Shown: positions 23,418 through 34,752 of the stretch, one piece after another | Position numbering within the stretch: the first letter of the stretch is position 1 | Layout: each line of letters starts with the position of its first letter | Source of the DNA: Zelopaecilomyces penicillatus | Lineage: Eukaryota; Ascomycota; Sordariomycetes; Hypocreales; Pseudodiploosporaceae | DNA: 64,000 bases | NCBI GenBank assembly: GCA_005765155.1 | Contig: VCCP01000002.1 | Span: 2,046,001 to 2,110,000, forward strand | Direction of reading: 5' to 3' | Position numbers and translations under genes: made by a program | The notes under the pieces: generated by a model | What the model was told of the DNA's origin: nothing | The model's database searches: none | Seen by the model: the letters and a program-made list of their open reading frames with translations, nothing else

Positions 23418-26400
23418 ATTATCTCTCTCTTTAAGGGTAATATCTTAGTATCTTAATTATATATCTATTACTCTATAATAGATTTTCCCTATTATTATTA
23501 TTTTATTATTCTAGAATTTTTATTTTCTTAGAACTTAGATTTAATATATTCTTTTTATTTATTTATAATTATATCTTTTATTATATCTCTCTTATTTATC
23601 TCTTTTATCTTATTATCCTTTTATTATTCTTTTATTATATTATTATACCTTTTAAAAGATTTATTATCTAAACCTATATAGCTATAAAGTAGCTGGGTTA
23701 TATTAAGCTAATTATTATAGAATATATATAATATATATATTATATATAAATAGCTATAATAATAGATATTAAGGTAATAAAAGAGCAGGTTAAGTTTAAT
23801 AAGATAATATTAATCTAGTATTTATTTATTAATATTAAATTAATATATTATTAATAGTATAATAATAGGAATAATATCTATTAATAATATATTAATCTAT
23901 ATTATTTAAATAGGTTTTATTAATAATTTAATAATATTTAGATCTATAGCCCTTATACTAGGTAATACCTAAAAGTTAAATAATATACTTAACTTTTTAA
24001 ATATAATACTTAGTATATATATCCTTAATAAGGATAGTGATTATAATAAGGATAGCTCTCTTATTTTTATAGATAAATTTATTTAATAGATTATTAGTAT
24101 ATTATTTAAGCTTTATTATACCTTTAAGTTAGCTAAGATTATATATTATTAGGCTTATAGTATTACTAGCCTTATTAAGGCTTAAGTTAAGGTTAATAAA
24201 GCCTATAAAAAAAAAGAGAAGGCCTATTAAATATTATTAGCTATTTAATAGTTCTATCCTTAAGAATAATAAGATATTTAAATAAATCTATAAATATTTT
24301 ATTTATATTTTAATATTGATTTAATAATAAGCTATTTAGGCTTAATAGATAAATCTTAAGGCCTTATATTATATTGATTTAATTAAGTAAAAGGCTATAT
24401 AGAGCCTTTATCTTATCTAGATAGATACTAGCTTTATATCTTAATAGTATATTAAGTATATAGCTTATATTACTATTATTATTATAATATAAGAGAATAA
24501 GTTAGTATTAGATAAGCTTAATAATAAGCTTAAATATATATAGCTATTTAATTTTAAATAGATATAGCTTAGAGTTTATTAATATATTATTAAGTTATTA
24601 GCTTTAGTCTTTGGTTTCTAGTTTTATTTTATAGTAAAAGGCTTTTTACTATATTATTTATATCTTTTTCTTATCTTTTTACTGTTTACTTATAATAGAT
24701 TAAAAGATATAAAATAGAATATTATTCTTTAGTATATGATTTTTAAGTTCTTTTTATTTATAATTATAACTTTATAGTGTTTTTATTTTGCTATACTATA
24801 TCTTTATTTAGCTTATATTTCTTTTTTATCTGGTTTTTTTTAAATGCTTTTATTAGCTTTAAAGTATTTATTTTATTGATTAGAATCTATTGATTATATT
24901 CTAAAGATTAATCTAGTTATTTAATCAGATAGTATAATTCTCTTTTAATTTTTGATTAATCTTTGATTTCCTTAATCTTTTATTCTTTTTTATCTTTTAG
25001 TTTTAATATTAATAAGCTATTATTAATATCCTCTACTTATTATATTTATAGTTTTAATAAGCTAATATAGAATATATTATAAATCTATAAATATTATTTA
25101 GGTAATATTAATTAATATACTTATATTTTAATCTTTTATAAGATTTAGAATAGATTAATAAATCTTAATATTAATTTCCTTTTTATCTTTAGATATAGAT
25201 TCTTTATATTTAATATAATTATATCCTCTTTCTAAAGTATTAAAGGTATATATAATTTATTATAGTTTCTAGCCTAGGCTTTAATTATTTATTACTAATA
25301 CTTTATTAATATTTCTTATACTTTTATTAATTTCTTTAACTAGCTTTATATTATTAATATCTCTTTTTTTATAATATTATCCCTAATATTTAAAAACCCT
25401 GGTTTATAATCAAATAATACTTTATTAGAAGAGTAGCTAATTATTATAGAGATTATAGAGTTATAAGTAAATTATATAATTTAAAGAAGCTTTATTTAAG
25501 CTATTTATTCTTCTATTAAGAAATAATATAGATAATATTTTAGTATTTGATTTATTTATTTGATTTATTTGATTTATTTATTAGTTTAGGGGTAAAATAC
25601 TATTAAAAGCCTTCTTTTTATTTAGAATATATAATAAAATTCTGATTAGAATTTATTAATAAAAATAGGATCTTTATCTAATATAATCCTTTTTAATATC
25701 TTATATTTTAATTCTATCTTTTAATAGAATAATTCTATAAGGTCTATTATAATAATAGTTATATTTACTAAAAGAAATAAATAATATTTTATATATTAGT
25801 CTATAATTATTAGGATTATATTTATATTTCCTTTATTATATATAATAGGTAAGAGTTCTATAATAAAGTTTATAGATGTTTCTTTTTAGGGTTAGCTTGA
25901 TTTTAATAGAAAATTAAGGTATTTATATAGATAATAATATTATAGTATTACTCCTTAATAAATACTATAATTAATAATATATTCCTTAATCTCTTAGTTT
26001 ATAAAATATTAATAGAACTTATATTATAAAAGCTTAAGGGTTTGATTTATATTAAAATAGCCTATATAAGGATTATTATAATAGAGTTATAATAATTTAT
26101 TTTTTAATAAAATTTCCTTAAGGATATAAATATAATCTTAATATTTAATCAAGCTCTATATATCTATAGACTATATAATATCCTTTCTTTTACCTTTCTA
26201 TTCTATTAATATAGCTTTTTACTTTAATATCTTCTTATCTTTATTTTATATATCCTTAATAAATATTATTAGAGAGATTAAAGCTTATTTATTAAATATA
26301 ATCTTTATATAAAGGGTTATTTAAGCTATATATATAGGTATTTATTATTCCTTATTAATGATTTATTTAATCTATTTAGTTAATCTAGCTGGATTTAAGA

Positions 26401-27329
26401 GCCTTTTGCTTTTATTACCCTAGGTATCTATTAGTATCCTAATAGACTTAATCTAAATCTCTATACATTTGATTATTCTATTTTATAGTATAGGGAATAG
26501 GTTATTATTTAATAAGGCTTTATCTTTATAATCTAGCCTTCTTAATAGCCTATTTATAGGGTTGGATTTCTTTGGCTGATATTTAATAATAAAATTATAT
26601 AGTATTAGTACTATATATTATCTTATCTACCTTCCTAATAGCTTAATCTGGCTTATAAAGGATTAGAGATTCTAATAATTAATTAAAACCTTTATCTATT
26701 TTATTACTTTATTAATATATCTTTATTAATATTTAAATAAATAAATAATAATAAATATTTTTTAATTAGATATTCTATAATTTATCTCTATTTTAATAAA
26801 TTTCCTTAATTAAAAGGTAATTAAATATTATTTGCCTTTATTATCTTATTATAATATAATTTTTATTATTATAAATTAGAAGATATTGGTTTTAAAATGG
26901 ATTTATTATTATAGATTAAAATATCTAAGTAATAAGGCTTTTTAAAAGGCTTCTTTTAACTATTTAAATATTAAGTATTTGATTATAATTAATTATATTT
27001 TCCCTAGCTTTTTACTATTCTTATTACCCTTTAAAAGTATATTTAATAATACTATAATTCTAGAATATTTATAGATAAACCTTTTATAAAAATTATAGAA
27101 GCCTAGGAATACTTATATTTTCTAATAGATTTTTGGTTATTATTATTCTAAAATAATTATAATATACTAGGGATTTATTAAGATCCCTTCTTTAAATAGA
27201 ATAAATCCTAAGAAATCTATCTCTATTTAATAAAAATAGTATTTCTTTGGATTTATAAAAAGCTCTATTATTTATAATCTTTTTAGGACCTATTTAATAT
27301 ATTCTATATATTCTTCTTTTATTTTAAAA

Positions 27330-27720
27330 AAGATTAGAATATTATCTAGATAGATAATATATATTATATTAACTAATTCTTTTAGAGCTTAATAGATATA
27401 ATATTAAAATATTACTAATATATTGATTAATTTAAAGGGTATTACTAGATATTTATAATAATTATAATAGATTTAGAATACTATCTTTTATTTATCCTCT
27501 TCCTTAATCTAGATTTAATAATATATATCCTTTATATTAATTTTTATAAAGAATTCTATATCTATAATTTAATTTAAGATCTCTAAAATAAAAGATAATA
27601 TATAATAATTCTTCTTTATAACCTTATTAAGACTTTAATAATCTATATATAATTATAAAGATCTATTCTTTTTTAGAATAAATAGAATTAATATCTTTAT
27701 TAGGCTTTTAAATAAATGAA
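27330..27720 (-). pseudogene. RIP-inactivated reverse transcriptase of element B
   Basis: On the minus strand the frame shows L-F-x-L-K-K, D-Y-x-x-L-N-K-V, K-K-N-Y-Y and the catalytic I-I-Y-L-D-N-I-L-I-F stretch. These follow the Ty3/gypsy RT order with about the expected spacing. The second Asp of the Y-x-D-D box reads Asn (GAT to AAT), a RIP-type transition, so the active site itself is mutated. Confidence 0.75.
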
Positions 27721-29784
27721 TTTATCCCTTCTTTAGATTCTTATCTAGATAAATATAAAGCTCTTTTAATTCTATTTATAATAAGAAATAGATTATATTA
27801 TATAAAGGGATAGTATTTAAAAATAGATTAATTATATAATCTATAGCTTTTTAGGATAGTAATATATCTATTTAATCTGCTTAAAATATATTTAGGTAAT
27901 CCTATAGTTTTTAAGGTAATTCCTTTACCTTTCCTATCTAATTTACTTAGTTTTTATCTATTAGTAATAATAATTCTAGGAGATATATAATCAAGAAGAC
28001 TATTACTTTATTTTAATAGGCTTATATAAACTTATAGGGTTATAATATTTTAATATTTTCCTATTCCTAATTAAACTATTAATATCTATTATAAATATTT
28101 AAATAGATCTAAAGGTCTTATAAATAGATTAGCCTTAATAATACTAAGCTATCTTTTATTTTTAGATCTTAATTAATATTAAAATATACTTAAATAAAAC
28201 TCTATTTAATTCCCTTTAAATCTATAATAATAAATAGGATTTTTTATATATTATATATTTAAATTCCTAGTTTATTTATTATTTATTATTTAAAGCTTTA
28301 ATAGATCCTTTATTAATACTTATTATAATTTATTTATTTTAATAAATACTTTATTAATAAGATCTAATTTAATATATATATCTAGATCTATATATATTTT
28401 GATTAATATTTATCCCTTTATTATTATTAATATATAGAAATAGATTATTATTCTAATAATAATTTCTTTAATTAAAGCTAAGAGATTTATTTTAATTAAT
28501 TACCTTTTTTTATCTTAATATTATCTTTTATCTTAATAATATTAATAATTTAATTAAAGTAATCTAATATAAGATAACCCTTTTTATTATATATATAATA
28601 GATTATAATAATAAGATAATTTACTTAATTATCCTTTTTATCTCTTTAATTACTATCTTAATTATTCTCTTTATAGGGATAGCTATCCCTATTACTTTTA
28701 TAGCCTCTTTAACCTTAATAAAAGCCTTTTTAATATAGAATTATTATTGATTATATATTAGTCTGATTTGATTGATCTTTATTATAATTTTGCTTATCTT
28801 ATAATCCTAAAGAGGATCCTCTTTTAGTTTATTATCTAAGGCTCTATTTCTATTATTTATTTAATCCCTTTTATAGATCCTGGTTTCTTCTCTTTTTTTA
28901 GATTCTTAGATAATACTAAAACCTTTCTGCTTTCTATACTATCTTATTTTAATTCTTAGAAAGGGCTTCTTTATAAAGATAGATATACTTTTATAACCCT
29001 AGCTTAAACTTAATAAAATATTATATAATTAATTCCTCTTTAATTACCTTTATAAAATAAGCTTTTAAATTAAATAAATATAAATAGAATTCTATAAAGG
29101 ATTAATAACTATATTATTAGGCTCTTTTAAAAGTATTATAGATTTTAATTATCTAATTAATAGAGTCTTTTAAATAAGTTTTATTTTATTTTAAAAAGTA
29201 TTCTTAATTAATTTCTTTAATTTTTCTTTTGGTTTTAATATAGCTTTATATCTTATTTAATTAAAAAGATTTATATTTATCCTTTATATTTTTAAAGACT
29301 AAAATAATTTAATATTCTCTCTTTTTTAAATATTTAAGGCTTATTTAAAAGGCTTAAATAAGATTATTAATCTATTTCTTTTTATTATTAATACTTCTAT
29401 AATATTATAGCTTAATAATATTAATAATCTTTAGCTTTTTTAATTAAAAATTATTTAAATTATTATAGTTTTGATTGGATTATAATCTCCTTTTTAATAG
29501 AATATCTATAATAGAAATATTAAGATCTTAGGCTGCTTAGAGATAAAACCAAAGGGTATTAATCTCTTTAATCCTTATAATTTTAGCTAAAAGCACTATT
29601 ACTTTATCTTAGATTTTTATAGATTATTATAAAGGATTAATTAAATTCTATTGATTTAAGGTTCTAAACCCTTAATAGATTATAGGGTTTAATAAAGCCT
29701 CTAATAATAGAGATAATCCCTTAATAATAGGATAAATAGAAGCTATTATTATTCCTAGATAGCTATAAATAAAAGTATAAGAAT

Positions 29785-29979
29785 TATAAAGGGAATTCTA
29801 GGTATAGCTAGATAGGATTATATAGCTTTTATTAGTTAATTGATAATAAGACTTATACTTAAGCTAAGTTATTTTTCCTTTATACCCTTTAGGTATAAAT
29901 AGCTATTAAAGCCTGAATAACTAATAGTCTTCTAGGTTATATATTATAATCAGATACCTAGATACCTGATCCTATTATA
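29785..29979 (-). repeat. 5' LTR of element B
   Basis: 195 bp. It retains more C and G than the LTRs of A and C. Its right end abuts ATATA and the interrupted TA-rich minisatellite. Confidence 0.88.
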
Positions 29980-30030
29980 ATATATATATACTATCTTTTT
30001 ATATATATATATATATATAATATCTTTTTA

Positions 30031-30115
30031 TATATATTTATAGCTCTATTATATATATTTATAGCTTTATTATATATATTCACAGCCTTATTATATATAC
30101 CTATAGTCTTATTAT
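30031..30115. repeat. 21-bp tandem repeat, 4 copies, spanning the RIP boundary
   Basis: Units are spaced 21 bp apart, with cores TAGCT at 30,041 and 30,062, CAGCC at 30,083 and TAGTC at 30,104. The repeat-side units are fully AT-shifted (TATAGCTCTATTA). The gene-side units keep C and CA dinucleotides (TTCACAGCCTTATTA). The helicase gene begins about 200 bp further on. Confidence 0.85.
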
Positions 30116-30315
30116 TAGATGCTAGCGTCTGCTGCTATATACACTAGATAATAATCAAGCGATTAGAGTATATAATATAATCTAGCACAGACCACTATAA
30201 TACAAGTAGCAATCTCTATATTACTAATAGCGATAGTCTTCTATAAATATTTGAGACAAGCATGAATGAAAAAGTTCGCTGTAATTCATCAACTTCGCGA
30301 TTTGGCTAGCCTACG
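30116..30315 (+). other. 5' flank and leader of the helicase gene
   Basis: Transition from AT-rich repeat to balanced sequence (CpG and CpA return from about 30,120). It holds the promoter and 5' leader of the helicase gene. No clear core-promoter element is visible. The whole 5' non-repeat region is only about 200 bp, so the promoter directly abuts heterochromatic repeats. Confidence 0.5.
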
Positions 30316-33300
30316 ATGGCTTCTATAAAGATGTTGGGTAAGAGGAAGAGGAATCTGGACGCAGGTCAAGTGATACCCGAAAAGGTTCACGAGATCGCGA
30401 ACATGGAACAGGATTCGCAGCCAAGTAAAAAAGTGGCCTTCCCATCCACTCCTGAATTTTATGCCAAAGGTTTAGCCAGAAACACTGATAAGTGTCTCCT
30501 GCCTTGGCCTCAGCTCTTTACGGATCTTGAGAGAACACACAAAGCCCTGAACTTAGTTTATACATTTTGCTGCACTCGGAAGCATCTGATAACAACTTTT
30601 GATGCCATCAAGCCAGCGGTTGAAAGTCACACCAAAAAACCACTTTTACTTGAAGATGTGGCTTTACTTGCGAGCCTTCGTCCAGAGGGTATAAAATTAT
30701 GTTACATGGACGAGTCGATGCTCCGCCTCGATATCATGGGGGCAGAGCAAGATATATTCAAAAGCACCAATTCACCAAAGTCCAAGGGTCTTCAACAAGC
30801 CGCCGATGTTGAAGGTACAGCTGGCCACACAAGTAATGTCGAATACCATGATCGTGACATTGCGCAAATTGGAAAGGGAGTTTTATATTTCGAGTTTCTA
30901 GATGGCGATTTAAAGAGGCAGGTGTTGGACAAAAAAACAGGACAAGCCACTCGAGCTACCCGGAAACTCGGAGAAGAAGACCTAAAGATACCTGTCTACA
31001 GTCAAACACAGATGATGCAACTAATCGAAAGACGAAACCATCGATTTACAAACTCCATCAATAATTTTCTTACCAAATGCGCAGAAGCTGAGTTGGACCC
31101 CTGTACAACGCTTAAAGCTCAAGCTGAAGCATTTATTCCCAAGGCTTACGAGACTGAGGAAGATACAGTCCCATTAAGTATAAACTGCATCCCCAAGGAC
31201 ATCCCCAAAATCCGGAAATCCATTCCGGAGATTATCCAAGACTTGAGGAGAAGTTCTTGGTACACTGGCCAGATTGTGCCAGACGGACACCGAGTTTTTG
31301 AGCCACAGGAGCCAACTTTTGGAGAGCTCAACTTCTTACTGAGCCAGGATTTAGTGAATGCCCTGTACAATGCCAAAGGGATCTTCCAGTTTTATGCACA
31401 CCAGGCTGAAGCCCTCAATGGGCTGTACGAGGGACAGGATATCATGGTAGCGACTTCAACAAGCTCTGGGAAATCTTTGATATATCAGCTGCCCGTTCTG
31501 CGGTCTTTGGAAACTGACAGAAACTCAAGAGCACTGTATATTTTCCCTACCAAAGCGCTAGCACAGGATCAAAAAAGAAGTCTCAAGGAGCTGTTGGCTT
31601 ACCTGCCAAGCCTTGAAAGCACCATGGTGGAGACCTTCGACGGTGATACTCCTATGAGTGCTCGCAACTTAATCCGGGAAGAGGCTAATGTCATTTTTAC
31701 CAATCCTGACATGCTTCATCTGACAATTCTTCCGCAGGAGGAGAGATGGCGGAGCTTTATGAAGCATTTAAGATTTGTTGTTGGTATGTAATCTATTTCA
31801 AGACTAAAAGGCTCCAAACTGACACTAATCATTTCATAGTTGACGAGCTACACTACTATAATGGACAGTTTGGATCTCATGTTGCCCTAATCATGCGTCG
31901 GTTGCGGAGGATTTGTGCCGCTGTTGGAAATAGAAAGGTGAACTTCATTTCATGTTCCGCTACTGTGGCAAATCCCAAAGAACATTTCGAAACTATATTT
32001 GGCACCTCTAATGTTCGATTAATTGATTACGATGGATCACCATCTGGAGGGAAGGAGTTCTTATGTTGGAACACCCCTTTCAAAGACCCTGACGATCCTA
32101 CCAGTGGACGAGGTAGTGCCAAACTTGAATGTGCGCGTCTCTTTTGCGCTCTCATGCTCAGAGGTGTCCGAATTATAGCGTTTTGTCGGGTTCGCGCCCA
32201 ATGCGAGAAATTAGTCAATGCAATTAGGCAAGAACTCGAAGCAATGGGCAGACCAGAATGCAGCAATCTAGTCATGTGCTACCGGGGAGGCTACACAGCG
32301 CATGATCGTCGCCAAATCGAGTCAGAGATGTTTGAAGGCAAACTTTTGGGAATTGTTGCAACCACGGCTCTCGAGTTAGGTATTGATATTGGAAGTCTCG
32401 ATTGCGTATTGACTTGGAGCTTTCCCTATACGATAGCCAATCTGCGACAGCAGAGTGGCCGGGCTGGACGTCGGAAGAAGGATTCACTCTCAATACTTGT
32501 GGGTGATAGTTTTCCCACTGATCAACATTACATGCAAAATCCGGGTGAGCTCTTTTCCAAACCAAATAGTGAACTTCAGGTGGACCTAAGTAATGTTCTC
32601 GTTCGAGAAGGACACATCCAGTGTGCGGCAAGCGAGATGCCAATTCGGCCAGACCAGGACTCACAGTATTTCGGCCATGACCTTTCACAAATTTGTCGAA
32701 ACAAGCTAGTAGAAGATGATCTCGGCTTTTTTCACTGCCACGAGCGTTTTCGACCGAATCCGTCTAAACATGTAGCTATCCGAAACACAGAGGATGACCA
32801 CTTTGCTATTGTTGATACTTCGAATGGACGAAACGTGGTGCTAGAAGAGCTAGAAACCTCGCGAGCTACATTCACTATTTATGATGGGGCAATATTCCTT
32901 CATCAGGGTAATAAATACTTAGTCCGGGACATGTTACCGGACAAGGGCATGGCCAAGGTAGAGAAAGTTAAGGTGGACTGGACTACGACACAGAGGGATT
33001 TCACTGATGTGGACCCCACTGAAACGGAAGCCATTCGCACAATACCATCGTCACGGTCACACGCCTATTACGGGACCATTAAAATTCAACAAAATGTTTT
33101 TGGATTTTTCAAAGTGGACAATAAAGGCCGGGTACTGGATGCTGTACACGTCAACAACCCCCCCGTGATACGCTATAGCAAGGGCATGTGGTTGGACGTG
33201 CCTCAGCAGGCACTTGAGCTGTTGCAGGAACGTTGCTTAAATTTGGCGGCGGCAATCCACGCTGCAGAGCACGCCATCTTGAGTCTATTGCCCACGTTTG

Positions 33301-33725
33301 TTATCAGCATTCCCGAAGACATGCGGACGGAATGCAAGGTCGCGCTAAAGGAGTTTGCAAAGAAAGAGACACGGAGAAAGCGGCCCGCTAGATTGACGTT
33401 TTACGATGCCAAGGGTGGTGCCAGTGGATCAGGCATTAGCACGAAAGCCTTTGAACACGTCGACCATCTGTTACGTTTAGCTCTACAACGAGTGGAGATA
33501 TGCCAGTGCCCGCGCGGCTGCATGGAGTGCGTTGCTTCAGAATCGTGCAAACAATCCAACGAGGTGATGAGCAAAGCGGGGAGCAGAGTGGTTCTCAGAA
33601 GCCTTCTCAACCTGCCAATTAGCAAAGAAGATTTACCTATGGGGCCGGAGGATGACTGTCCCGTTGGAGTTGAGACAATCGTGGGAGCAAATCCAGTTCC
33701 AATTAAGGGCAAGCACAGCAACTGA
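30316..33725 (+). CDS. HRQ1: Hrq1-type RecQ4-like DExH ATP-dependent DNA helicase, 1117 aa, 2 exons
   Basis: Join 30316-31783 and 31840-33725. The 56-nt intron (GTATGT...CATAG, branch point ACTAAT) restores RFVVVDELHYYNG across the junction. Helicase motifs in order: Q-like YAHQ (360-363), Walker A STSSGKS (381-387), FPTKALAQDQ, NPDML, motif II DELH (491-494), motif III SCSAT, IAFCRVRAQCEKL, TTALELGIDIG and motif VI QQSGRAGRR (693-701). The C-terminal half has a GTIKIQQNVFGFFK block and a HAAEHAILSLLP block typical of DUF1998. A Cys cluster (C1044, C1046, C1050, C1053, C1059) forms a probable zinc-binding MZB domain. A basic KRKR at 9-12 may be a nuclear signal. Family members are 3'-5' helicases in interstrand-crosslink repair and telomere maintenance. 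Length is close to budding-yeast Hrq1. All catalytic motifs look intact. Confidence 0.93.
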
Positions 33726-34271
33726 ATAGCATGGTAGAGAAATAAAGCATCCATATAGTCATGGGGATCGTGGACATGTCTAAAGTTGGCGATGGGGTTT
33801 AAGCACTAACGGTGATTTGCGGTGCCATGGATAAATATAGAACTTTGCTAAATGCAGTAATTAATGAATACGGAGTAATATTACGTCGGTATATTGATGA
33901 ACCGTTGCGGTACCTTGTTAATAAATAATCCGCGCCAAGTTGCCAAGTCGATTCTGATCTGCTATTGCGGCTCCTGATTGGGCCATTGGATCATCGGCTT
34001 TGGCTAGGAAAGCGAGTGTCAAGGATGAGCCAGACGCCCCATTGCACCACTAGAACCAAATGGAAAAAAGAAGCAACCTAATAAGTGTAACAGGTGTTAT
34101 CAATAGTGACGCAAATAGTGCAGTTGCAGACAACCGCCTCCATGCGTTCCACCTCAAGCGGAATCGACCAGCCAGTTCGGACCGGCATAATGACATGCCC
34201 AAGAAAGTGCCTGGCACCGAATACCAATATGCCTTAGTAGTACCTAAGGTTAGGTATGCGTAGTTCCTACT

Positions 34272-34298
34272 AAGTAGGTAGTACCCATGTACCTACTT
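34272..34298. promoter_or_regulatory. Inverted repeat AAGTAGGTA / TACCTACTT (possible regulatory hairpin)
   Basis: A perfect 9-bp inverted repeat with a 9-nt loop (34,272-34,280 and 34,290-34,298), in the exchanger promoter about 460 bp before the ATG. Further CCTAC/GTAGG words flank it. Such words are common in ascomycete promoters. Factor binding is not shown. Confidence 0.5.
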
Positions 34299-34514
34299 GG
34301 GTAATTAAGTAGAACAAGTGCTCAGGTATCAATTTAAGCTACCTACCTTCGGTATCAGCACTGTAACCCTGTTTGCTCTCATTGCTTGCATTCTTGCTAT
34401 GCTGCGAGCAATGTCTCAACGTCTCTCCGTTTGGTAATAAATGCGCGGCTTGACTGCCACCTACTTTCAACGACGGCTACAGCATAAGCAGACGCATCTC
34501 CTCAGCTTGACCTG

Positions 34515-34580
34515 ATGAGCTGTGACCCATTAGCTACAAGACTCCAAACCTCGATTGTCTGTCTTCTTGATAACGTTTAG
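34515..34580 (+). promoter_or_regulatory. Possible upstream ORF (21 codons) in the exchanger leader
   Basis: An ATG at 34,515 opens 21 codons (MSCDPLATRL...), ending at TAG 34,578-34,580, 172 nt before the main ATG. It matters only if transcription starts upstream of 34,515, which the sequence cannot show. Confidence 0.3.
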
Positions 34581-34637
34581 TCGGCCACTTGCCCCCTAAG
34601 ATTTCTAAAGCGCAAGCAATCTACCCCGTCACTGTCA

Positions 34638-34643
34638 ACAACA

Positions 34644-34675
<32 letters not shown>

Positions 34676-34708
34676 AGCAACGACAACAACGACAGCAACA
34701 ACAACAAC
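34638..34708. repeat. (GAC)n / (CAA)n trinucleotide repeats upstream of the exchanger
   Basis: A run of GAC repeats (about 11 units from 34,641) changes into mixed CAACGACAAC and CAGCAACAAC repeats up to about 34,708. The main ATG is at 34,753, so the repeat probably lies in the 5' leader. Confidence 0.8.
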
Positions 34709-34752
34709 AGCCCTTTCCAACCCAGCTCCGGAGAGGAGCCAAAGTCCCCAAG

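Larger units (their letters stand above)
23223..29979 (-). mobile_element. Family 1 Ty3/gypsy element B, complete structure, TSD ATATA
   Basis: Two 195-bp LTRs (23,223-23,417 and 29,785-29,979) are flanked by ATATA (23,218-23,222 and 29,980-29,984). Total length is 6,757 bp. On the minus strand the purine tract AAAGAGAGAGATAAT lies just inside the left (3') LTR. RT is recognisable at about 27,330-27,720: the Y-L-D-N-I-L-I-F catalytic stretch at about 27,330-27,362 and the L-F-x-L-K-K-N/D block near 27,680. The extra post-integrase frame lies at about 23,450-24,560. It is the least RIPed copy of family 1 but still has stops in every frame. Confidence 0.88.
33726..34752. other. Intergenic region, helicase 3' end and exchanger promoter/leader
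   Basis: About 1 kb of GC-balanced DNA between two plus-strand genes. I see no convincing gene: a 67-codon frame at 34060-34263 shows no recognisable motif. The region contains an inverted repeat (34,272-34,298), ACCTACCT/AGGTAGGT-type words at 34,240-34,350, a possible upstream ORF (34,515-34,580), and (GAC)n/(CAA)n trinucleotide repeats just before the exchanger ATG. Confidence 0.6.

Noticed and set aside
32272..32688. 138-codon minus-strand frame inside the helicase gene
   Set aside because: Antisense to conserved helicase motifs V and VI, which fully explain the sequence.
34060..34263. 67-codon reading frame between helicase and exchanger
   Set aside because: No recognisable domain, signal or composition feature, and it lies in the presumed exchanger promoter. 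Open by chance.
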